A DNA stretch of 29,659 bases, from positions 1 to 29,659 of the forward strand of contig JAFPXF010000023.1 of the NCBI GenBank assembly GCA_017394765.1. Reading direction: 5' to 3'. Shown piece by piece: positions 7,706 through 16,392 of the stretch; the first letter of the stretch is position 1; every line of letters starts with the position of its first letter. Source of the stretch: Bacteroidales bacterium (GTDB taxonomy: Bacteria > Bacteroidota > Bacteroidia > Bacteroidales > WCHB1-69). The position numbers and the translations under genes were made by a program. Below the pieces are notes generated by a model. The model was not told the origin of the DNA, ran no database searches, and worked only from the letters and a program-made list of their open reading frames with translations.

Positions 7706-9451
7706 ATGTCCGAAAACCTGAATCTTGTATCCGACCTTGCCCTTATTTTGATTTCCGCGGGCGTGGTGACCATCATCTTCAAGCTTCTGAAACAGCCTCT
7801 TGTGTTGGGCTATATCGTGGCCGGCATCATTGTGGGCCCTCACCTGAACATTTTTCCTACCGTGAAGGATGTCGCCGATGTCGAGGTGTGGTCGGAAATC
7901 GGTATTATCTTCCTCCTCTTTGGTCTGGGACTCGAGTTCAGCTTCCGAAAACTGACCTCTGTGGGCAGCAAGGCCTTTGTGTCCGCCTTGCTTGGCATTG
8001 TCGCCATGATGGGCGTGGGCATGATTCTCGGTTTCCTGATGGGATGGGAAACGATGGAGAGCGTTTTCCTTGGCGGTATGTTGGCCATGTCGTCCACCAC
8101 TATCATTATCAAGGCATTCGACGACATGAACATAAAGAACGAGCCCTTTGTCGATCTTACGATGGTGATTCTCATCATCCAGGACATCGTTGCCGTGGTC
8201 ATGATGGTGCTCCTCTCCACGGCCTCCGCCAGTAAGCAGTTTGCCGGCAAGGAGATGGTCATGAGCATTGTCAAACTCGTCTTTTTCCTGGTGCTTTGGT
8301 TCGTGGTCGGCATCTATTTGATACCCACATTTTTCCGAAAGGCAAAGAAATACATTAACGATGAAACACTGCTCATCATCTCCATCGGCTTGTGCTTCGG
8401 CATGGTCATCATCGCGAACAAGGTCGGCTTCTCATCGGCACTGGGTGCTTTCGTTATCGGCTCTATTCTGTCGGAAACTATTGAGAGCGAGCGAATTATA
8501 GAGTTAACCAAGAGTATAAAAGATCTTTTTGGTGCCATCTTCTTTGTCTCCGTAGGCATGATGGTGGACCCGCAAGTTCTGGCCCAATATTGGAAATTGG
8601 TGCTTTCGCTCGTAGTTATTACGCTGGTTGTCAAGGCGTTGGTGCAATCTTTGTCGGCACTCGTCGCGGGTGCCACGCTGGAGGAGTCCATCAAGACTGG
8701 CTTCACCCTTTCCCAAGTGGGGGAGTTTGCCTTTATTATCGCTTCTGTGGGCGTGACCCTCGGCGTCATGCCGAAGCATATCTATCCCGTTGTGATTGCG
8801 GCCTCTGTCATCACAACCTTCACCACGCCTTATTGGATCAAGATGGCTTCGCCCGTCTATGGTTTCCTCAGTCGGAAGATCCCCTCCCAGTTAAAACACA
8901 GCATGGACGAGTACAGCTTGTTGGGCAAACGCCGCGGTGACAAGAACTGGAACAGTATCATTACATACTCCCTCACGCGTGTGATTATTTTCTTTGTGCT
9001 CAGTTTTGCCCTTCTGATGGTCCTTTTCGACTATGTGCTACCCTTCATCAACGGTTTGGAATTTGTCCAGATGCTGCCCAAATGGCTCTATAACTCGCTC
9101 TGTGCCTTTTTGTCATTGGTCATTTTGTCCCCCTTCTTGTTCGGCATCACCCACAACAACCAAAAAACACGGCAGCTCTATTCCGACATGGCCCGCAAAA
9201 GCAAGGGCAATGTCATTGTCATTACGGTCTGGACGCTCATCCGCATGGCCATCGCCGCTTTCTTCGTGGCCTCTGTACTGATTAAGTTCTTCAAATACAC
9301 AAAATGGTTGCTGGTGCTCATCACCATTGCCATTGTTTTGTTCCTGATGTTCTCACGCTTTACCCTCCGTCGTTTCTCTTTCCTTGAAAACAGCTTCATG
9401 GAGAATCTCAACGCCAAGGAAAACGACTCGGAACTGCCGCAAAAATCGTGA
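7706..9451 (+). CDS. CPA2-family cation:proton antiporter (KefB/GerN type)
   Basis: The product has 581 residues and is an integral inner-membrane protein. Residues 1-390 form the Na+/H+ exchanger domain: an initial helix with LKQPLVLGYIVAGIIVGPH, then FLLFGLGLEFSF, the conserved SSTTIIIKAFDD, and IIQDIVAVVMM with the adjacent Gln-Asp pair of the ion-binding helix. About four more hydrophobic segments follow between residues 410 and 560, as in Bacteroidetes members. The protein ends at ENDSELPQKS, where related proteins of about 700 residues (from memory) continue into a TrkA_C regulatory domain; no such domain and no TrkA_N nucleotide-binding domain is present. The role is exchange of K+ or Na+ for protons. 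It lies 54 bases after the phosphoesterase with no terminator between, so the two are probably co-transcribed. Confidence 0.87.
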   Translation: MSENLNLVSDLALILISAGVVTIIFKLLKQPLVLGYIVAGIIVGPHLNIFPTVKDVADVEVWSEIGIIFLLFGLGLEFSFRKLTSVGSKAFVSALLGIVAMMGVGMILGFLMGWETMESVFLGGMLAMSSTTIIIKAFDDMNIKNEPFVDLTMVILIIQDIVAVVMMVLLSTASASKQFAGKEMVMSIVKLVFFLVLWFVVGIYLIPTFFRKAKKYINDETLLIISIGLCFGMVIIANKVGFSSALGAFVIGSILSETIESERIIELTKSIKDLFGAIFFVSVGMMVDPQVLAQYWKLVLSLVVITLVVKALVQSLSALVAGATLEESIKTGFTLSQVGEFAFIIASVGVTLGVMPKHIYPVVIAASVITTFTTPYWIKMASPVYGFLSRKIPSQLKHSMDEYSLLGKRRGDKNWNSIITYSLTRVIIFFVLSFALLMVLFDYVLPFINGLEFVQMLPKWLYNSLCAFLSLVILSPFLFGITHNNQKTRQLYSDMARKSKGNVIVITVWTLIRMAIAAFFVASVLIKFFKYTKWLLVLITIAIVLFLMFSRFTLRRFSFLENSFMENLNAKENDSELPQKS

Positions 9452-9464
9452 TTTTAACAATTTT

Positions 9465-9492
9465 ATGTTAAATCATGTTTTAACATATTTTT
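9465..9492 (+). terminator. AT-rich hairpin after the antiporter gene
   Basis: ATGTTAAA (9465-9472) pairs with TTTAACAT (9479-9486) around a 6-base loop, and five Ts follow at 9488-9492. The stem has no strong GC core, so it may be a weak terminator. A second AT-rich hairpin (TGCTTAA, AAA, TTAAGCA) lies near 9565-9581. Confidence 0.5.
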
Positions 9493-9586
9493 GTTAACGT
9501 ATGATATAATATGCTTATAGTTGCATCGTTAATTCATACCTGAGATCCTTGCTTTTCTTAAAAATGCTTAAAAATTAAGCAAGCTA

Positions 9587-9617
9587 TTGACAAATAATTT
9601 ACAATGTTGTATCTTTG
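9587..9617 (+). promoter_or_regulatory. Promoter of the secreted amidase gene
   Basis: TTG at 9587-9589 and TATCTTTG at 9610-9617, separated by 20 bases, exactly fit the Bacteroidetes promoter pattern. The ATG at 9645 lies 27 bases downstream; the alternative in-frame TTG at 9615 overlaps the -7 element and is rejected. Confidence 0.82.
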
Positions 9618-9644
9618 CCGTCGAATTTAAAAACAAGACAGGCA

Positions 9645-12600
9645 ATGATACAATATTGGAAACGGAAATGGGTCTGGATGACCGTCATGGTATGGTCGAT
9701 GGCTGTGGGACTACAGGCCCAGGAGAAGAGCGTCCCCGGCGAGAAGGTGTTTGAACAGGGTGTTGATGCGGCTGTTCAGTCGCGGTTGCGGCAAGATTAC
9801 AAGTTGATTGAACCCTGTTTCAGGGAGGCATACATGCTGCATCCTCGGCTGCCTCGGGGCGTGTTGGAGGCTGTTTCGTTCACTTACGCCCGTTTCCAGT
9901 CTTTAACACCGTCTGATACGCTGGAATTGGACGAGACTGCTATGCCGCGCGCGTACGGCGCGATGGGTCTCACCCTGCACGGGAAGGGCGTGTTTCGTGA
10001 GAATCTGAGATTGGTCTCGCAACTCTCCGGCTATGCCGTGGAGGAGATCGTCTTGGACAGCCGCGTGGCAATTCTGGCGTATGCAGCGGTGTTCAGCCGA
10101 TTGCAGACTTCATACGGGTTGACGGGAGAAAATGCGGGCGACTTGCTGCCCGTTTGGATCGCGCTTTCCGAACTCCCGATTGGGGAACTGAATCTGTCTG
10201 ATGTGAGGAGAAATGGTGTCTCCCACTGGAATGTCCGCGCCCATCCGGAACTGTATCCCATGTTGAGCTCCTTATATGCGATGCTGCTCTTCCTTGACGA
10301 TGAACAAAATGCGTGTTTTGGAGTCCCCGAGTGGGATGTCGATTTTGTCAGGATTTTCGGCAAGAATTTGCGATGGTTGCGATCCGGTGGGCTGTCTTTG
10401 CCCGCAAAATCAATCAAGAGCAGAGCATTCATGGAGTCTGTGGATTATCCACAAGCCATTTGGTGCCCGGCCGCCACCTGCAATTACAGCCAAGGCCGCA
10501 CGCAGACCATCTCCAACGTGGCGATTCATTACACGGAGGGCACGTATGCCGGTTCGATCGCCTGGTTCCAGAACTGTAACGCACGGGCATCGGCACACTA
10601 CGTCATTCGCTCTGTTGACGGCCAAGTGACGCAGATGGTCGCCGAGGCGGACAAGGCTTGGCATGTGGGGAACTCCAACGGCTACACCATCGGCATCGAG
10701 CATGAGGCGTACGGAAACATCTACAGCTATTTCACATCGGCCATGTATGCTGCGTCGGCCGGATTGGTGCGCAACATCTGCTCGCGTCGCTCCAACATCA
10801 GCCCTTTACGGACTTTTTATCGGGATACGCTTGACGACGGCACCGTGTTGAACAGTGGCCTGCACAGTTTGGGTGGCGCCACGGCATGTGTCCATATACG
10901 AGGCCACCAGCACTTCCCGAGCCAAACACACACCGATCCGGGGCCTTTCTGGAATTGGAACTATTATTACAAACTGTTGAATCCTGACACGCCAACGGAT
11001 GTCTTGTCAGCGCAGACGGGTGTGTTCTACGACTCGGGTGGCCCCTCGGCCAACTACGGGGACGATGAACGTCGGCTAACCTTGATTCATGTGCCGGGTG
11101 CTGACAGCATTGTCCTGGAGTTTTCAGCCTTTGACCTGGAACCCAATTATGACTTTATGTGGATGTACGAGGGTGAAACTCCCTTTGCACCCAAGATTGG
11201 CCGATGGAATACACGGAACCCCGGTCGTGTGGTGGCCCGTGGAGAGAATCTGCTGGTGGAGTTCCGCTCCGACTGCGCCACGACGCGCTCCGGGTGGGAA
11301 GCCACATGGCACGCCTTCTCTACAACGCTGCCTTCAACAGATACCGAGCCGCCTTCCACCAATATTTGTTGGGATGAAAACCAGTGGGTGACCCAGGATA
11401 TGACGTTTTTTTTTCTGGATACCGACAATGTTGCATTGCGACATCGTTTTTATCAAGTGCTGGAGAAAACGGGCGGCTGTTGGAGAGGTGATGTGACGAA
11501 AGGCTTTCTGTACGATTGCTTTGACGGGACGTTGTCATCTGGAATTTGGTCCCAAGATGGCCATTGGCAGGTGACGGGAAATGTTTTGCGGCAGCCTTCG
11601 TCCTCGATACAAACATCGAATATCTGTGCCTCCGTGAATCAGTGTGCTGCGGAGTCTTACCTGTTTGAATTCAGTCTTGCCATAGATGGTGGCGACAGCT
11701 GTGTTTTCTTCTTTGGCGCTAACAGTCAGAATGTGAATGCTCCCGGTTTTTGCGGATATAAGCTGGTCCTGAACAGAAGTGCTCATGCAGTGTCGCTTTA
11801 CAAGTGCCAGCAGAATGGTGCCGTGCTTTTGCAGCGACAGCCCAATGTCCATTTTGTCACAGGCCAAGCATACCTGTATCGGGTGGTATGGGACCGCATC
11901 GACAATTCCATCTCGGTTTTCCGTCAGACCACACAGCTCCTAAATGTAGGAAACGGAGGGACGGCACCGACCTCCTCTGCCCATGAACTCGGTTTCGCCA
12001 CCTGTCATGCAGCCGTTACGGTGAACAATGTATGTTCGTATGTTTCACGGTCCAATGAGGTGCTGTTGACGGTAGGAGAGGGTAGTGCCAACCATCTTCG
12101 CGCTCAGGCGTCAGCAGGAATGCCCCAGTGCAAGTTGTTGTCCATTGTGCAGGATGACTCCGGGTTGTTCTCCACTTTGGCGGAGCGTTCTTTGAAAGTG
12201 GACTACACACCGCCCGGTAGCGTCGAAATTCTCGATCGTGTGAATCCCGGAAATGTGTTTCAATCTTCCAATAGTATCTATGCCGAATGGCGCCCGTCGG
12301 CGGATGCGCATTCGGGCATCAAGGCCTACCATTATTTGGTGGAGTTTCGAGACCTGGATTATCCTTATAAGTTGGTTTGGACATCTGTTGGATTGCAGAC
12401 GAGTTGTTTTGCGTCCATCCGTTTGAGGGTTCCCTTTACAGCGCGACTATGCGTGAGAGCGGAAAATAATGCCGGTCTTCTCTCGGCCATCTCGTACTCG
12501 CCTTTTGAACGATACGACTTTGGCATGTTGCGCGTACGGTCGCTACAGGGCGTAGCCTCTGATCTGACAGCCGAGTTTTACAATCTGTCGGGGAGGCTGG

Positions 12601-12725
12601 TGCGGACTCGGCGGTTGGGTGCCGACGGTTCAGTCCCCATGGATAGGCTTCCGCCGGGGCTCTACCTGCTGCATGTCGTTTCCGGCGGTGTGACTATCTA
12701 TGTCGATAAGGTTGTGAAACCATAA
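9645..12725 (+). CDS. Secreted N-acetylmuramoyl-L-alanine amidase, multidomain, with T9SS sorting domain
   Basis: The product has 1026 residues from the ATG at 9645. A signal peptide (residues 1-26) has a charged start, a Trp/Val/Met core and GLQAQ. Residues 27-260 are an uncharacterised N-terminal region. An Amidase_2 (type 2 / PGRP-like) domain follows at about 270-455: zinc ligand H295 in VAIHYTEGT, the GIEHEAYG strand, and RGHQHFP...THTDPG with the second ligand and catalytic region. Then come a CUB-like domain (FYDSGGPSANYGDDE to about residue 570), a concanavalin/LamG-like beta domain with WSQDGHWQV, and a fibronectin-like segment. The last 70 residues match the type A T9SS C-terminal signal (FYNLSGRLV, then PPGLYLLHV and a basic end). 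The protein is expected to cross the outer membrane and be released or anchored at the surface, cutting the amide between MurNAc and the peptide stem. Its target, own or foreign peptidoglycan, is not known. Confidence 0.88.
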   Translation: MIQYWKRKWVWMTVMVWSMAVGLQAQEKSVPGEKVFEQGVDAAVQSRLRQDYKLIEPCFREAYMLHPRLPRGVLEAVSFTYARFQSLTPSDTLELDETAMPRAYGAMGLTLHGKGVFRENLRLVSQLSGYAVEEIVLDSRVAILAYAAVFSRLQTSYGLTGENAGDLLPVWIALSELPIGELNLSDVRRNGVSHWNVRAHPELYPMLSSLYAMLLFLDDEQNACFGVPEWDVDFVRIFGKNLRWLRSGGLSLPAKSIKSRAFMESVDYPQAIWCPAATCNYSQGRTQTISNVAIHYTEGTYAGSIAWFQNCNARASAHYVIRSVDGQVTQMVAEADKAWHVGNSNGYTIGIEHEAYGNIYSYFTSAMYAASAGLVRNICSRRSNISPLRTFYRDTLDDGTVLNSGLHSLGGATACVHIRGHQHFPSQTHTDPGPFWNWNYYYKLLNPDTPTDVLSAQTGVFYDSGGPSANYGDDERRLTLIHVPGADSIVLEFSAFDLEPNYDFMWMYEGETPFAPKIGRWNTRNPGRVVARGENLLVEFRSDCATTRSGWEATWHAFSTTLPSTDTEPPSTNICWDENQWVTQDMTFFFLDTDNVALRHRFYQVLEKTGGCWRGDVTKGFLYDCFDGTLSSGIWSQDGHWQVTGNVLRQPSSSIQTSNICASVNQCAAESYLFEFSLAIDGGDSCVFFFGANSQNVNAPGFCGYKLVLNRSAHAVSLYKCQQNGAVLLQRQPNVHFVTGQAYLYRVVWDRIDNSISVFRQTTQLLNVGNGGTAPTSSAHELGFATCHAAVTVNNVCSYVSRSNEVLLTVGEGSANHLRAQASAGMPQCKLLSIVQDDSGLFSTLAERSLKVDYTPPGSVEILDRVNPGNVFQSSNSIYAEWRPSADAHSGIKAYHYLVEFRDLDYPYKLVWTSVGLQTSCFASIRLRVPFTARLCVRAENNAGLLSAISYSPFERYDFGMLRVRSLQGVASDLTAEFYNLSGRLVRTRRLGADGSVPMDRLPPGLYLLHVVSGGVTIYVDKVVKP

Positions 12726-12758
12726 AAAAACAAGGGGTTGGCACAAAGCCAACCCCTT
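12724..12758 (-). terminator. Rho-independent terminator of groES-groEL
   Basis: A perfect 11-bp stem, 12732-12742 with 12748-12758 (AAGGGGTTGGC type), has a 5-base loop. Read on the minus strand it is followed by a run of seven Ts reaching 12724, so it serves groEL. The T-run overlaps the final codons of the convergent amidase gene. In the plus direction there is no T-run, although the hairpin may still slow read-through. Confidence 0.9.
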
Positions 12759-12790
12759 GATGAATGAAAACTTAGATAAAACAATGAATA

Positions 12791-14483
<1,693 letters not shown>

Positions 14484-14485
<2 letters not shown>

Positions 14486-14759
14486 AGCAGATTGCATAGA
14501 TGTCGCTTTCCTTCATGATGAGATAGGTCTCGCCGTCGAGCTGGATCTCTGTGCCGGAGTATTTCCCGTAGAGCACATTGTCTTTCACCTTCACGGTCAT
14601 GGGCTCGTCTTTCTTGCCGGGACCCACGGCGACCACTACGCCCTTTTGGGGTTTCTCTTTGGCGGTGTCAGGAATGATGATGCCGCCGGCGGTCTTCTGC
14701 TCGGCTTCTGCGGGTTTTACTAAAACCCTGTCTGCTAATGGTTTAATAGTGCATTTCAT
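14484..14759 (-). CDS. groES: 10-kDa co-chaperonin GroES
   Basis: The start is the ATG at 14759, giving a 91-residue protein [20 protein letters not shown] that matches the family length; the frame stays open 47 codons upstream, but that extension has no GroES homology and overlaps the promoter region. The mobile loop is seen as [21 protein letters not shown] (residues about 18-38), and the C-terminal part has [26 protein letters not shown]. It caps the GroEL ring in the cytoplasm. It is the first gene of the groES-groEL operon. No CIRCE operator (TTAGCACTC inverted repeat) is present upstream; a sigma-54-like element is. Confidence 0.97.
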
Positions 14760-14820
14760 AATCTTGTGTTTTTTTAGTTTATTTATTTTTTTGTGTCTGC
14801 AAATGAATGCGCCGTTGTTT

Positions 14821-14836
14821 TGCAAATTCTGTGCCA
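14821..14836 (-). promoter_or_regulatory. Sigma-54-like -24/-12 promoter upstream of groES
   Basis: On the minus strand TGGCAC (14836-14831), five bases, then TTGCA (14825-14821) fits the RpoN consensus TGGCAC-N5-TTGCW exactly in sequence and spacing. It would start transcription about 50 bases before the groES ATG. Two further TTTTGGCAGA half-motifs lie upstream, at about 14862 and 14885. An alternative is a poor -7 element TTCATTTG at about 14813-14806. The match is seen; its use is inferred. Confidence 0.5.
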
Positions 14837-14917
14837 AACTCAAAACCATCCGGTTCTGCCAAAAAATTCTTTTGCTGTCTGCCAAAATGTCATCTCCCAA
14901 TCAATCCAAAAAAAATC

Positions 14918-14925
14918 TATCTTTG
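14918..14925 (+). promoter_or_regulatory. -7 element of the small membrane-linked gene
   Basis: TATCTTTG at 14918-14925 is an exact TAnnTTTG match, 48 bases before the ATG at 14974. No TTG stands at the expected -33 distance. Confidence 0.55.
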
Positions 14926-14973
14926 CCAATCCTTTTCAACACTCGAATCCAGATCCTTGACCCTGCAAGCCCC

Positions 14974-15399
14974 ATGTCGCGCAAACTGATATTCATCCTT
15001 CTCTTTGTCCTCCTCTTCCTTTGGCAGCTGCCACAAAATATGGTGGCATTGGCCATGTTGCCGTTCATCGGCAAACCGAGGGTTGTGACGCGCCGCAACT
15101 ACTGTGTTGGCATTGTGGGCAGGTGGTTCCCCGACAGTGCCAGTGGTGTCTCGTTGGGCAATTTCGCCTTCTTCCACCCTGACTGCATCCACGATGATTT
15201 CACCATTCGCCATGAAATGGACGGACATGCCGTCGATTCCAAACTTTTCGGTCCCTTGTACCTATTTATTATAGGCATCCCATCACTGTTGCATTTTTTT
15301 TTCATGAAAAAGGGGGGAGATTATTACGACTTTTATACAGAACGGCGTGCCAATCGTTTCGCAAAGATAACGCCGCCAAGTCAAAGGTCCCCAAAATGA
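14974..15399 (+). CDS. Small uncharacterised Bacteroidetes protein with N-terminal membrane segment and HExxxH motif
   Basis: The product has 141 residues from the ATG at 14974, chosen because the TATCTTTG promoter lies upstream of it and residues before it have no coding character. Residues 4-30 are strongly hydrophobic (signal anchor). A middle part reads GVSLGNFAFFHPDCIHDDFTIR, followed by HEMDGH and then SKLFGPLYLFIIGIPSLLH, a second hydrophobic segment, and near the end DYYDFYTERRANRF. The layout resembles small conserved Bacteroidetes proteins (from memory) with an HEYGH motif and the same GPLYL...GIPS and YTE..AN elements, suggesting a metal-binding membrane protein. Here one extra residue turns HExxH into HExxxH. 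Function is unknown. It lies between divergent groES and the ribosomal protein operon. Confidence 0.7.
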   Translation: MSRKLIFILLFVLLFLWQLPQNMVALAMLPFIGKPRVVTRRNYCVGIVGRWFPDSASGVSLGNFAFFHPDCIHDDFTIRHEMDGHAVDSKLFGPLYLFIIGIPSLLHFFFMKKGGDYYDFYTERRANRFAKITPPSQRSPK

Positions 15400-15435
15400 T
15401 GTTCCCCACATCGGAAAAAAAATATTCCGGGCATA

Positions 15436-15465
15436 TTGTATTGTATAATAAAAAGTGTATTTTTG
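15436..15465 (+). promoter_or_regulatory. Promoter of the rpmD-rplQ ribosomal operon
   Basis: TTG at 15436-15438 and TATTTTTG at 15458-15465, 19 bases apart, form a good Bacteroidetes promoter. It is the only strong candidate between the small gene and rpmD, 220 bases before the rpmD start. A weaker T-rich candidate is at about 15631-15642. Confidence 0.72.
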
Positions 15466-15684
15466 CACGCTTTTTTGAAGTGGAATGCAGAAGCATGTTT
15501 CGTTGATGCGAAATTTGTTTGTAACTATCTGATTTCACGGACTGTATTGAAATAGAATGGTAGGTTTGAGGGACGGTTTCTTATGGTTTCGAATGATTAG
15601 AATAGTTGCATTTTCCTTCCAAAAGTGCGCTATTTTTTTTTGATATAAACAATAAAAACAATAACAATAAAAATTTCGTAGGGA
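15466..15684 (+). other. Long 5' leader of the rpmD operon
   Basis: About 210 bases without an open frame of note lie between the promoter and rpmD. TTTCG (from about 15499) can pair with CGAAA around a 6-base loop, next to a GCAT/ATGC pairing; the last 50 bases are A-rich, as expected for translation initiation in this phylum. It may be an autoregulatory leader, but no known ribosomal-protein leader motif is recognised. Confidence 0.4.
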
Positions 15685-15864
15685 ATGAAAAAGATTAAAA
15701 TCACACAAGTAAAAAGCGCGGTGGACAGACCCGCCCGCCAGAAAAAATCATTGGAAGCACTTGGTTTGCGCAAAATGCACCAGACTGTCGAGCATGAGGC
15801 CACGCCCCAAATCCTCGGTATTGTCGATGCCATCAAGCACCTTGTTTCTGTAGAGGAAGAATAA
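15685..15864 (+). CDS. rpmD: 50S ribosomal protein L30
   Basis: A 59-residue protein begins MKKIKITQVKSAVDRPARQK and continues with LEALGLRKMHQTVEHEATPQILGIVDAIKHLV, the complete L30 fold with the usual basic N-terminal strand and the LGL-KM motif. It is short but full length. It binds 23S rRNA in the large subunit. It is the first gene of this operon; in the standard spc operon rpsE precedes it, but here the upstream neighbour is unrelated. rplO follows after 33 bases. Confidence 0.95.
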   Translation: MKKIKITQVKSAVDRPARQKKSLEALGLRKMHQTVEHEATPQILGIVDAIKHLVSVEEE

Positions 15865-15897
15865 CAACGAGATTAATAACATTAGATTTTTAAGAGA

Positions 15898-16368
15898 ATG
15901 AACTTACACAACTTAAAACCAGCAGAGAATTCAACCCATCGTGAAAGAAGAATAGGCAGAGGCCAGGGCTCCGGCAAGGGCGGCACTTCCACCCGTGGTA
16001 ACAAGGGCGCTCAATCTCGTTCCGGCTACAGCCGCAAGATCGGCTTCGAAGGCGGTCAAATGCCCATCTACCGTATTCTCCCCAAGAGAGGATTCAAGAA
16101 TATCAATCGCGTGGAATATAACGCCATCAATGTGAGCACGCTCCAGAGACTGGCCGAGAAGAACATCACCGATGTGAACCTCCAAGTGCTTATCGACAAC
16201 GGTCTTGCCAAGAAGAGCGATCGCATCGCCATCCTCGCCAAGGGTGAACTTACAGCCAAGGTCAATGTCACGGCTGACAAGTTCTCCGCAAAGGCAAAGG
16301 AGGCCATCGAGAAGGTCGGCGGCACCGTCATCCTGCTCAACGCCCCGAAAGAGACCCCGGCAGAATAA
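15898..16368 (+). CDS. rplO: 50S ribosomal protein L15
   Basis: The 156-residue protein has the L15 N-terminal signature MNLHNLKPAENSTHRERRIGRG followed by GSGKGGTSTRGNKGAQSRSG, the long basic Gly-rich extension that threads into the 23S rRNA. The middle FEGGQMPIYRILPKRGFKN motif is also typical, and the globular C-terminal part ends with an acidic tail. It assembles late in the large subunit. It lies between rpmD and secY as in the classical spc operon, with short A-rich spacers. Confidence 0.98.
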   Translation: MNLHNLKPAENSTHRERRIGRGQGSGKGGTSTRGNKGAQSRSGYSRKIGFEGGQMPIYRILPKRGFKNINRVEYNAINVSTLQRLAEKNITDVNLQVLIDNGLAKKSDRIAILAKGELTAKVNVTADKFSAKAKEAIEKVGGTVILLNAPKETPAE

Positions 16369-16392
16369 TCTTTAACCTAACATTAGTCAACG

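Noticed and set aside
14760..14900. Longer GroES start at 14900
   Set aside because: The 47 extra residues have no GroES character and cover the promoter region; the 91-residue form is the normal length.
14760..14970. CIRCE/HrcA operator before groES
   Set aside because: No TTAGCACTC-N9-GAGTGCTAA inverted repeat is present.
15400..15684. tRNA or other known RNA gene
   Set aside because: No cloverleaf, no T-loop GTTCRA sequence, and no known leader motif was found.
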